From JBDTSW01 sp051004675 (lineage in GTDB: Bacteria; Actinomycetota; Thermoleophilia; Solirubrobacterales; 70-9): DNA of 7,207 nt. The notes below the pieces were generated by a model. That model worked only from the letters and a program-made list of their open reading frames with translations, was not told where the DNA came from and ran no database searches. The stretch is from positions 1 to 7,207 of the forward strand of contig JBPCKC010000103.1 of assembly GCA_051004675.1 (NCBI GenBank), given 5' to 3'. The number at the start of each line of letters is the position of its first letter. The first letter of the stretch is position 1. This document shows positions 1 through 5,733 of this stretch, piece after piece. Position numbers and translations under genes: made by a program.

Positions 1-36
1 GCCGGAGCCGCCGCAGCCGGCGAGCGGGAAGGCGGC

Positions 37-51
37 GGGGGCACGGCCCCC
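37..51 (-). terminator. GC-rich hairpin downstream of purN, possible terminator
   Basis: A perfect 6-bp inverted repeat, GGGGGC at 37-42 and GCCCCC at 46-51 with a 3-nt loop, lies about 32 nt beyond the purN stop in the direction of transcription. It would form a very stable RNA stem at the end of the purF-recQ-purN unit. There is no T-tract after it, so it is not a canonical intrinsic terminator; many high-GC terminators lack one. It runs into a C8 homopolymer (47-54), so the base count here could also be a sequencing or assembly issue. In 1-83 I see no convincing gene on either strand. Confidence 0.3.
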
Positions 52-83
52 CCCACAGGCGGCGACCCGTCGTTGCTGGGGCC

Positions 84-713
84 TCACGCGATCTCCACCA
101 CGCGCCCGGAGCGCGGGTCGACCCGAACGCGACCCGCGGCGATCATGCGGATCGCCTGGGGGTAGAGCGTGTGCTCCGTCGCGTGGATCGCGGCCTCCAG
201 CGCGTCGCGGTCGCGGTCCGGGGGCACGGGGACGGGGCGCTGGAGGATGATCGGCCCGGAGTCCACGCCCGCGTCCACGAAGTGGACGGTCACCCCGGTG
301 ACGCGCACGCCGTGCTCGAGCGCCTGCCCGATCGCGTCAAGCCCCGGAAAGGACGGGAGCAACGCCGGGTGGACGTTGACCACCCTGCCCTCGAAACGCT
401 CGACGAACCCGGCGGAGAGGAGCTCCATGTAGCCCGCCAGGACCACCAGGTCCACGTCCAGGCCGTCGAGCCAGTCCGCCATGGCGCCGTCGCGCTCCTC
501 CCGGCCGGAGTAGGCGGACGCGGGGAAGACCTCGGTCGCGACCCCTGCATCGGCCGCCCGGTCGAGCGCCCTCGCGCCGGGCTTGTTCGAGCCCACGCCG
601 ACGAGCTCGATCCCGTTCCGGCCGTGCACCTCGTCGAGGATCGCCTGGAGGTTGGTCCCGCTCCCGGAGGCGAGCACGACGATGCGGAAAAGCGCGGAGC
701 CGCTCACGATCAA
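84..713 (-). CDS. purN: Phosphoribosylglycinamide formyltransferase (GAR transformylase)
   Basis: PurN transfers a formyl group from 10-formyltetrahydrofolate to GAR, the third step of de novo purine synthesis, in the cytosol. The 209-residue product has the normal length. The phosphate-binding loop ASGSGTNLQ is at 15-23. The catalytic triad is in place: N113 and H115 in VNVHPALLPSF, and D151 in VHFVDAGVDSGPI. All three are offset by exactly +7 from E. coli N106, H108 and D144. The position matching E. coli H119 (after PGL) is D126 here instead of the usual histidine. The start is TTG at 713, whose last two bases belong to the TGA stop of recQ (TTGA overlap). GTG two codons later (707) is an equally possible start. 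Neither has a visible Shine-Dalgarno sequence, so translation is probably coupled to recQ. It is the last recognised gene of the purF-recQ-purN unit. The family assignment is secure; the start is not. Confidence 0.95.
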   Translation of the reverse strand: MIVSGSALFRIVVLASGSGTNLQAILDEVHGRNGIELVGVGSNKPGARALDRAADAGVATEVFPASAYSGREERDGAMADWLDGLDVDLVVLAGYMELLSAGFVERFEGRVVNVHPALLPSFPGLDAIGQALEHGVRVTGVTVHFVDAGVDSGPIILQRPVPVPPDRDRDALEAAIHATEHTLYPQAIRMIAAGRVRVDPRSGRVVEIA

Positions 714-2257
714 GCGGCGCGAGGAACGATCTGGAGCTTCGGGTACCGCCCGCCCGTGGAGGCAAGCCGCCCCGCGTCGATCAGGCCGTCGACCTCCTCG
801 AGGAGCTCCTCCGAGCGCCAGTCGTCGAAGTCGCCGTACCCCGGCAGCGCGTCGTAGTCGTACTTCAGCACCGCCTTGCTGCGCCCGCCGCGCAGGATCT
901 CCACGACGCGGGTGCGCCCGACCGAGGGTGACGCCTCGCTCACGACGCAGAGGATCGCGTCGATCAAGTCGGCGCGGGCCGCGCCCTCCGAAGGAGAGGT
1001 CGCCGAGCGGTCCGGGCCCGCTCGCCGAGCCGCCGCCTGCAGGGGGCCGTCACAGACATCGCAACAGCGACCCTCGGCAGTCGGCTCGCCTGGATCGCCG
1101 AAGTGGCGCAGGATCGCGGTCCGGCGGCAAGCCTCCCCGTCCACGTAGCTCCATACCTCGCGGTACTGGCGCCAGCGGTGGTTCTTCGCCTCGGGGTCGT
1201 CGATGCCGTTGATGAAGAAGACATGGAGGCCCTTGTCGCGGTTCTCCGCGAGCAGCACGCACCGCGACGGAAGGCCATCCCGCCCGCCGCGGCCCGCCTC
1301 CTGGTAGTAGGCCTCCAGCGAGGAGGGCACGGTCTCGTGGATGACGGTTCGCACGTCGGCCTTGTCGACGCCCATGCCGAAGGCGTTCGTCGCGACGACC
1401 ACTGGCGTCTCGCCCGACATGAAGGCGCGCTGCGCCTCCGCCCGGGGATCGCGATCCATGCCCGCGTGGTAGGTCGGCACGCGAGTGCCCAGCTCGCGGG
1501 AGAGCCACTCCGCCGTTTCGTTCGTCTTCTTCCTCGTCCCCGCGTAGACGATGGCCGGCAGCGCGTCGGGCTCGCGAAGGAGCGCCATCGTGGCGTCCCG
1601 CTTGGCGCGGGCCGAGGCGACCGCCACCACGTCGTAGGAGAGGTTGGGGCGGTCGAAGCCGGTCGTGATGCGGACGGGGTCGCGCAGGCCGAGCCTGTGG
1701 ACGACGTCGCCCGCCACCCGGGGGGTGGCCGTGGCGGTGGCGGCGAAGATCGAGAGTGCCCCCAGCTCCCTCGCGACCTCGCCCAGGCGGAAGTACTCCG
1801 GGCGGAAGTCGTGGCCCCATTGCGATACGCAGTGCGCCTCGTCCACCACGAACAGGCCGACCTCGGCCTCCCGCAACCGCTCCACGAACCCGGGGGTCGC
1901 GAAGCGCTCCGGCGCGACGTAGAGCATCGCGACCTCGCCGGCGATCGCGCGCTCGAGCGCCCGGCGGTTCTCGGCGCCCTCGCGCTGGGCGTTGACCAGC
2001 TCCGCCCGGCCGCCCAGGCTCCCCACCTGGTCGACCATCAGCGACACGAGCGGCGAGACGACCACCGCCAGGCGCGCGTCGAGCAGGGCCGGGAGCTGGT
2101 AGCAGGCGGACTTCCCCGCGCCGGTGGGCATGACCAGCAGCACGTCCTTGCGCGCCGCTGCCGCCTCGACGGCCTCGCGCTGGCCCCGGCGAAAGCCGGC
2201 GTGGCCCAGCTCCCGTCGCAGGGCTTCGGTTACGGGGTCGGCAGCCATCGACTCCAT
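710..2257 (-). CDS. recQ: RecQ-family ATP-dependent DNA helicase (RQC-like C-terminus, no HRDC)
   Basis: This is an SF2 3'-5' DNA helicase acting in recombination, replication-fork repair and unwinding of structured DNA. The RecQ motifs appear in order in 515 residues: motif 0 FRRGQ (22-26), Walker A PTGAGKS (44-50), DEAHCVSQWGHDFRPEY (139-155) with the RecQ aromatic-rich loop, motif III ATATATP (173-179), YHAGMD (263-268), motif V ATNAFGMGVDKADV (289-302) and motif VI YYQEAGRGGRDG (317-328). A zinc-binding segment follows with C377, C398, C399 and C402; the adjacent C398/C399 depart from the usual Cx2Cx2C spacing. Residues about 425-515 resemble an RQC winged helix (RVVEILRGG at 450-458, YPKLQI near the end). 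The protein stops there, so the HRDC domain of E. coli RecQ (about 610 residues) is absent. The ATG start is 27 nt after the purF stop. A GGGGAG sits at the purF stop, 22 nt upstream of this ATG, which is too far for normal spacing. A second in-frame ATG is at 2248. Family assignment is secure; its role within a purine operon is unknown. Confidence 0.95.
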   Translation of the reverse strand: MESMAADPVTEALRRELGHAGFRRGQREAVEAAAARKDVLLVMPTGAGKSACYQLPALLDARLAVVVSPLVSLMVDQVGSLGGRAELVNAQREGAENRRALERAIAGEVAMLYVAPERFATPGFVERLREAEVGLFVVDEAHCVSQWGHDFRPEYFRLGEVARELGALSIFAATATATPRVAGDVVHRLGLRDPVRITTGFDRPNLSYDVVAVASARAKRDATMALLREPDALPAIVYAGTRKKTNETAEWLSRELGTRVPTYHAGMDRDPRAEAQRAFMSGETPVVVATNAFGMGVDKADVRTVIHETVPSSLEAYYQEAGRGGRDGLPSRCVLLAENRDKGLHVFFINGIDDPEAKNHRWRQYREVWSYVDGEACRRTAILRHFGDPGEPTAEGRCCDVCDGPLQAAARRAGPDRSATSPSEGAARADLIDAILCVVSEASPSVGRTRVVEILRGGRSKAVLKYDYDALPGYGDFDDWRSEELLEEVDGLIDAGRLASTGGRYPKLQIVPRAA

Positions 2258-2284
2258 GATGGCCGAAGGCCCGGCGATTCTCCC

Positions 2285-3751
2285 CTAGCCGCGCGCGGCG
2301 ACCGGGGGCTGCTCCAGCGCGAACTTGCCGTCGCCCGAGCCGCCGTCGCCCAGCGGGTACTCGCCGGAGAAGCAGGCGTCGCAGTGGTGCTCCCGCGGCG
2401 TGCCGACCGCCTCGTAGACGCCCTCCAGCGAGAGGTAGGCGAGCGAGTCGGCGCCCACCTCGGCGGCGATCTCCCGCTCCTCGCGGCCGTGGGCGATCAT
2501 CTCCTCGCGCGTGGACATGTCCACGCCGTAGTGACAGGGGTGGCGGATCGGCGGCGCCGAGATCCACAGGTGGACCTCCTTCGCGCCGGCGTCGCGGAGC
2601 ACCCCCCCGATCTGACGGGTGGTTTTGCCACGGACGATCGAGTCGTCCACCACTACCAGGCGCTTGCCGGAGACTATCTCCGGCAGGGGGTTGAACTTCA
2701 TCCGCAGGCCGTGCTTTCTCAGCTCCTGGCCCGGCTGGATAAAGGTGCGCTGGACGTAGCGATTCTTGATCAGCCCGTCGTCCTTGGGCAGCCCCGACTC
2801 GCGGGCGAAGCCGTTGGCTGCGGGGTTGCCCGAGTCAGGCACGGCGATCACCAGGTCGGCGTCCACCGGTGCCTCGCGGGCGAGCAGCTCGCCCATCCGG
2901 CCGCGCACCTCCTGCAGGACCCTTCCCTCGAGCCGGCTGTCCGGCCGCGAGAAGTAAATGTGCTCGAAAACGCAGTGGGCCGAGCGCTCGGATGGGAGCA
3001 CCTGACGCGTCTCGATTCCCCGCTCGCCGATCGAGACCAGCTCGCCGGGGCTGATCTCACGGACCAGCTCGGCGCCGATGATGTCGAACGCGCAGCTCTC
3101 CGAGGCGACGCAGTAGGTGTCGCCCAGCTTGCCCAGCGACAGGGGCCTGACCCCGTACGGGTCGCGGAAGGCGACCACGGCGCGCTTGGTCATGGCGACG
3201 GTGGAGTACGCGCCCTCCAGCCGGGGCATGATCTCCTCCAGCGCGTTCTCGATTGGCCGCGCCTCGGTCACCGAGATCAGCGCGGCCATGATCTCCGAGT
3301 CCGAGGTGCCGCGGAAGCGCAGCCCGCGCTCGGTCAGCTCGTTGTACAGCTCGACCGCGTTCGTGAGGTTGCCGTTGTGGGCGAGGGCGACCTCGCGGCC
3401 GTCGTCGCGCCACACGGGCTGCGTGTTCTCCCACGACCCTCCGCCGGTGGTGGAGTACCGGACGTGGCCGATCGCCATGTCGCCGTCGAGCGCGCGAAGC
3501 TTCTCCTCGTCGAACACCTGCGAGACCAGGCCGGTGTCGCGCAGCGTGGTGATGTGCCCGCCCTCGCAGGTGGCGATGCCGGCCGACTCCTGGCCGCGGT
3601 GCTGAAGGGCGTACAGCGCGAAGTAGGTAAGCCGGGCCACGTCGCTGCCCGGCGCGTAGACGCCGAACACGCCGCACTCGTCGCGGGGGCCGTCGCGATC
3701 GGGAACGCCGATCTCGGCGGACGCCGCCGGGGGCCGCTGATGTGGTGTCAT
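2285..3751 (-). CDS. purF: Amidophosphoribosyltransferase (glutamine PRPP amidotransferase)
   Basis: PurF makes 5-phosphoribosylamine from PRPP and glutamine, the committed first step of de novo purine synthesis. The 488-residue product is of the Bacillus type. A 25-residue leader precedes C26 (DECGVFG); in this class the leader is removed to expose the N-terminal nucleophile cysteine. The class II glutaminase domain carries HRGQESAG (51-58), GHVRYSTTG (95-103) and HNGN (125-128). The PRTase domain carries the PRPP loop VVVDDSIVRGKTTRQ (366-380). Four cysteines match the [4Fe-4S] ligands of the B. subtilis enzyme: C260, C406 and the CDAC pair C457/C460. The family is typically feedback-inhibited by purine nucleotides, and cluster oxidation can destabilise it. 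The ATG at 3751 has only a weak upstream GAAGAG as a ribosome site. It is the first gene of the leftward unit and faces the divergent intergenic region. No residue expected to be essential is missing. Confidence 0.97.
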   Translation of the reverse strand: MTPHQRPPAASAEIGVPDRDGPRDECGVFGVYAPGSDVARLTYFALYALQHRGQESAGIATCEGGHITTLRDTGLVSQVFDEEKLRALDGDMAIGHVRYSTTGGGSWENTQPVWRDDGREVALAHNGNLTNAVELYNELTERGLRFRGTSDSEIMAALISVTEARPIENALEEIMPRLEGAYSTVAMTKRAVVAFRDPYGVRPLSLGKLGDTYCVASESCAFDIIGAELVREISPGELVSIGERGIETRQVLPSERSAHCVFEHIYFSRPDSRLEGRVLQEVRGRMGELLAREAPVDADLVIAVPDSGNPAANGFARESGLPKDDGLIKNRYVQRTFIQPGQELRKHGLRMKFNPLPEIVSGKRLVVVDDSIVRGKTTRQIGGVLRDAGAKEVHLWISAPPIRHPCHYGVDMSTREEMIAHGREEREIAAEVGADSLAYLSLEGVYEAVGTPREHHCDACFSGEYPLGDGGSGDGKFALEQPPVAARG

Positions 3752-3784
3752 CGAGGCTCTTCGTGAGCGGTCGAAGGGCGAGGC

Positions 3785-3801
3785 AGGCGGACGATCCGCC
3801 T
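3785..3801 (-). promoter_or_regulatory. Inverted repeat in the purF leader/upstream region
   Basis: A perfect 7-bp inverted repeat (AGGCGGA, 3-nt CGA spacer, TCCGCCT) lies 34-50 bp upstream of the purF start codon. A TTGAC pentamer reads toward purF immediately upstream (3810-3806), but no good -10 follows at normal spacing. A TAnnnT hexamer (TAGCCT, 3815-3810 on the minus strand) could instead be a -10; transcription would then begin near 3803 and the repeat would form a hairpin in the 5' leader. It could equally be an operator. The symmetry is seen in the sequence; the function is inferred and it resembles no purine regulatory element that I recognise. Confidence 0.3.
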
Positions 3802-3821
3802 ACCCGTCAAGGCTAGCAGCG

Positions 3822-3854
3822 GGGTCGGGCAGGCCTGACCACCCGTCCCGACCC
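3822..3854. repeat. Perfect 8-bp inverted repeat in the divergent intergenic region
   Basis: GGGTCGGG at 3822-3829 is the exact reverse complement of CCCGACCC at 3847-3854, with a 17-nt interval that itself contains the 8-bp palindrome CAGGCCTG (3830-3837). It sits between the divergent purF and FG-GAP genes. It could be a regulator-binding site serving either side, or an RNA hairpin if a purF transcript starts upstream of it. GC-rich DNA produces such repeats by chance fairly often, so the function is uncertain. Confidence 0.3.
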
Positions 3855-3877
3855 GGATTGGCAACCCAGGGTGTAAT
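3848..3877 (+). promoter_or_regulatory. Weak candidate promoter for the FG-GAP/ASPIC gene
   Basis: TGTAAT (3872-3877) matches the -10 consensus TATAAT at five of six positions and lies in one of the few AT-rich patches of the region. The best -35 partner is CCGACC (3848-3853) at 18-bp spacing, matching TTGACA at only three positions. Transcription would start near 3884, about 20 nt upstream of the GTG at 3903 and downstream of the TTG at 3858. This is part of the reason for preferring the GTG start. It is a pattern match only. Confidence 0.25.
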
Positions 3878-3902
3878 TCAACCCCCCTCGCCACGTTCGC
3901 GC

Positions 3903-5723
3903 GTGACCCCCAAGCCGCCACGCTCTACGCTCAGGACGGTGCGACGGGCGGTGGCTTTCATCGGGGGGCTGGCGGGGCTCGCGATCGCGTGCCCGCAGGC
4001 GATCGCGGGGGTGGCGGGGTTCGACCGCGAGCCCCTCGAGATCTTCGACCAGCATTTGTTCGACCTCGGGACGGCCGACCACGACGACGACGGGGACCTC
4101 GACCTCTACACGCTGAACCATCTGGAGCGCCAGTCCCTGCTCTCGAACGACGGCTCGGGCGCCTTCACCGAGCGCCTCTACGAGGCGGGCCTGGGCCAGA
4201 CGCGGGCTATCCCGGGGTGGGAGGATCCCGGTGGGCCGACCGTGTCGGGCCCCGGCCTCTACATCTCGGCGGGAGGCGGCGGGCTGACGCTCCGGCACGT
4301 GGGCAGGGGGCGCGTGGAGGGTTCGGTCGAGTTTCTCTTCGACGCCACGGCGGCCTCGACCGACGGGGCGCGGGCGAGGGTCGTCCGCCGCGGCGACCGC
4401 TTCCAGGCGAGGTTCGTCATGAAGGGCGACTCGCGCGTGCGCCTGGCCCCCGAGCGCCTCGCCCACCCCTTCGTGGTGCACCTGCGGGCGCCGTTTCCGC
4501 TTGACCGGGCGTTCGTGGGGGCACTCGAGCAGAACCCGGGCCAGCGCAGCTTCGTCCTCTACAAGCGGGACCGGCACGGGATCGCCTGGGCGGACGTCTC
4601 GGCCGATCGCCGCACCGACGCCTTCATCGTGCGCGGCGGGCTTCGCGGGAAGATCAAGGACGTGATCGGCGAGATCCAGGACGAGTTGCTCTTCCAGGGC
4701 CCACAGGGGGAGTTCTCTCCCCGCGGCGACCCTGGCCTGCGCAAGGGACGCTGCCGAGGCCGGGGCGCCGGAGCGGTCGACTTCAACGCCGACGGCCGCC
4801 TGGACCTCTTCGCCACGTGCAAGAAGGACGCGCCGAAGCTCTACTCGCGCAGCGGGGACGCCTCGTTCGCGGACGCCTCCGCCGGCCTGCGCCAGGCCGG
4901 GCTGCGCAGCGAGGTCCTGCGCTTCCTGGACCTGGGCGACGGCCCCGTGCCGGAGATCCTCGCGGTAACGCAGGGCGGGTTCGAGGTGTACCAGCGGGGG
5001 CAGGGAGGGTGGCGCCTGGGGCAGCGTCTGAACGGCCGCCACGGCCCCCAGGAGGGGTCGGCGCTCACCACCGGCGACCCGGACCGCGACGGCGACCCCG
5101 ACGTCTACGTCGCGTCGAGCACGGGCAGCACCTTTCTCCGCAACCGCGACGGACGCCTGGATGCCGTCGATCCCGGAGCCCTCGGCCTGCCCCGCTCGGG
5201 GATCGCCGCCTCCTGGACCGACTTCGACAACGACGGGCGGCTGGACCTTCACGTCGTGCCGGCCGGTCTTTTCCGCGCTCGGCCCTCCGGTGGCTACACG
5301 CGGATGGGCACGTTCGGGACCGTCGAGGACCCCGCCGAGGCTCGCCTGGCCTGGCCGGATCTCGACAACGACGGCGACCGCGACGTCGTCCTGGCGGCCA
5401 GGCCCGGGAGCTCGCCCCGGAACTTCCGCACGTACACGTTCGAAAACGGCGGCCAGGCGGGCAACTGGCTGGAGGTCTCACCGGTCGGCAAGCGCGGCAA
5501 CCCGCAGGCCATCGGTGCCCGAGTGGCGGTCCGGACCGGAGAGCGCGTGCAGACCGCCTGGGTCGGGCAGAGCGAGACCTCCGTCTTCTCCCAGGGCCAC
5601 TACCGCCTCTACTTCGGGCTGGGATCGACGACGAGCGCGCAGGTGCGGGTGCGCTGGCCCGGCGGGCGCAGGGAGTCCGTGGGAACGGTCGCGGCGGGCC
5701 AGATCCTGAAGTTCCGCGAGTAG
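3903..5723 (+). CDS. Exported FG-GAP/VCBS beta-propeller protein with C-terminal ASPIC/UnbV domain
   Basis: This 606-residue product (from GTG 3903) resembles CRTAC1/UnbV-like proteins, a secreted or surface group without a defined enzymatic activity. The N-terminus has twin arginines (R14-R15), a hydrophobic stretch (16-36) and a likely signal peptidase site after AIA (near residue 35). C30 in LAIAC is a poor lipobox alternative. Calcium-loop repeats of the type DxDxDGxxD begin at D59, D293, D392, D440 and D486. Two degenerate copies begin near D231 (DVSADRRTDAF) and D343 (DLGDGPVPEIL). From D231 on they recur every 46-62 residues, giving seven blades in total. The gap between repeats 1 and 2 is 172 residues, so an insert of about 110 residues (about 114-225) interrupts the propeller. 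Residues about 523-606 match an ASPIC/UnbV domain (IGARVAV, RWPGG, then a short C-terminal strand). The frame stays open to a TTG at 3858, a possible earlier start; GTG 3939 is a later one. No start has a good ribosome site. It is divergent from purF and convergent with the sulfatase. Its ligand is unknown. Confidence 0.85.
   Translation: MTPKPPRSTLRTVRRAVAFIGGLAGLAIACPQAIAGVAGFDREPLEIFDQHLFDLGTADHDDDGDLDLYTLNHLERQSLLSNDGSGAFTERLYEAGLGQTRAIPGWEDPGGPTVSGPGLYISAGGGGLTLRHVGRGRVEGSVEFLFDATAASTDGARARVVRRGDRFQARFVMKGDSRVRLAPERLAHPFVVHLRAPFPLDRAFVGALEQNPGQRSFVLYKRDRHGIAWADVSADRRTDAFIVRGGLRGKIKDVIGEIQDELLFQGPQGEFSPRGDPGLRKGRCRGRGAGAVDFNADGRLDLFATCKKDAPKLYSRSGDASFADASAGLRQAGLRSEVLRFLDLGDGPVPEILAVTQGGFEVYQRGQGGWRLGQRLNGRHGPQEGSALTTGDPDRDGDPDVYVASSTGSTFLRNRDGRLDAVDPGALGLPRSGIAASWTDFDNDGRLDLHVVPAGLFRARPSGGYTRMGTFGTVEDPAEARLAWPDLDNDGDRDVVLAARPGSSPRNFRTYTFENGGQAGNWLEVSPVGKRGNPQAIGARVAVRTGERVQTAWVGQSETSVFSQGHYRLYFGLGSTTSAQVRVRWPGGRRESVGTVAAGQILKFRE
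4242..4577 (+). other. Inserted segment between propeller blades 1 and 2 (within the FG-GAP CDS)
   Basis: Residues about 114-225 of the FG-GAP protein (counting from GTG 3903) carry no DxDxDG motif and separate the first calcium-loop repeat from the second, whereas later repeats follow each other every 46-62 residues. The segment begins after a Gly/Pro-rich turn (WEDPGGPTVSGPGLYI) and is rich in alternating hydrophobic and charged residues, as expected of beta strands (for example VEGSVEFLFD and FQARFVMKGDSRVRL). It may be a carbohydrate- or partner-binding module set on the propeller face. I do not recognise its family. Boundaries are approximate. Confidence 0.45.
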
Positions 5724-5733
5724 GGCTACTCGC
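5716..5733. terminator. Perfect inverted repeat spanning both convergent stop codons, possible bidirectional terminator
   Basis: GCGAGTAG (5716-5723) and CTACTCGC (5726-5733) are exact reverse complements separated by GG. As RNA this gives a 7-bp stem with a 4-nt loop on either strand. The left arm ends in the TAG stop of the FG-GAP gene and the right arm contains the TAG stop of the sulfatase gene read leftward, so both proteins end in the same codons, GAG TAG. No T-tract follows on either side. With only 2 bp between the genes there is no room for separate terminators before the stops, which makes a shared terminator an economical explanation. Confidence 0.4.

Noticed and set aside
47..54. 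C8 homopolymer as a phase-variation tract
   Set aside because: It lies outside any supported gene in a very GC-rich stretch, so nothing indicates that it switches expression.
1..83. A possible start of another gene after purN (GTG codons near 44-56 on the minus strand), or a lipobox-like LAGC in another frame
   Set aside because: Only a short Pro/Ala-rich or unstarted peptide is visible before the window ends, with no recognisable family. It cannot be supported.
1103..3766. An uninterrupted 887-codon plus-strand frame opposite recQ and purF
   Set aside because: The minus strand encodes two complete enzymes with every expected motif. The plus-strand translation has no recognisable domain and is the usual antisense artefact of GC-rich codon positions lacking stops.
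3806..3810. TTGAC on the minus strand as a purF -35 element
   Set aside because: No -10-like hexamer occurs 16-18 bp downstream; that region is the GC-rich inverted repeat.
3858..3902. TTG at 3858 as the start of the FG-GAP protein
   Set aside because: Not excluded, but it adds 15 residues before the signal peptide, has no ribosome site, and would lie upstream of the start implied by the best -10 hexamer. GTG 3903 is preferred with low certainty.
3813..5252. A 479-codon minus-strand frame opposite the FG-GAP gene
   Set aside because: Its translation is low-complexity Arg/Ala/Val/Gly-rich with no domain, while the plus strand carries repeated calcium-loop motifs and a signal peptide.
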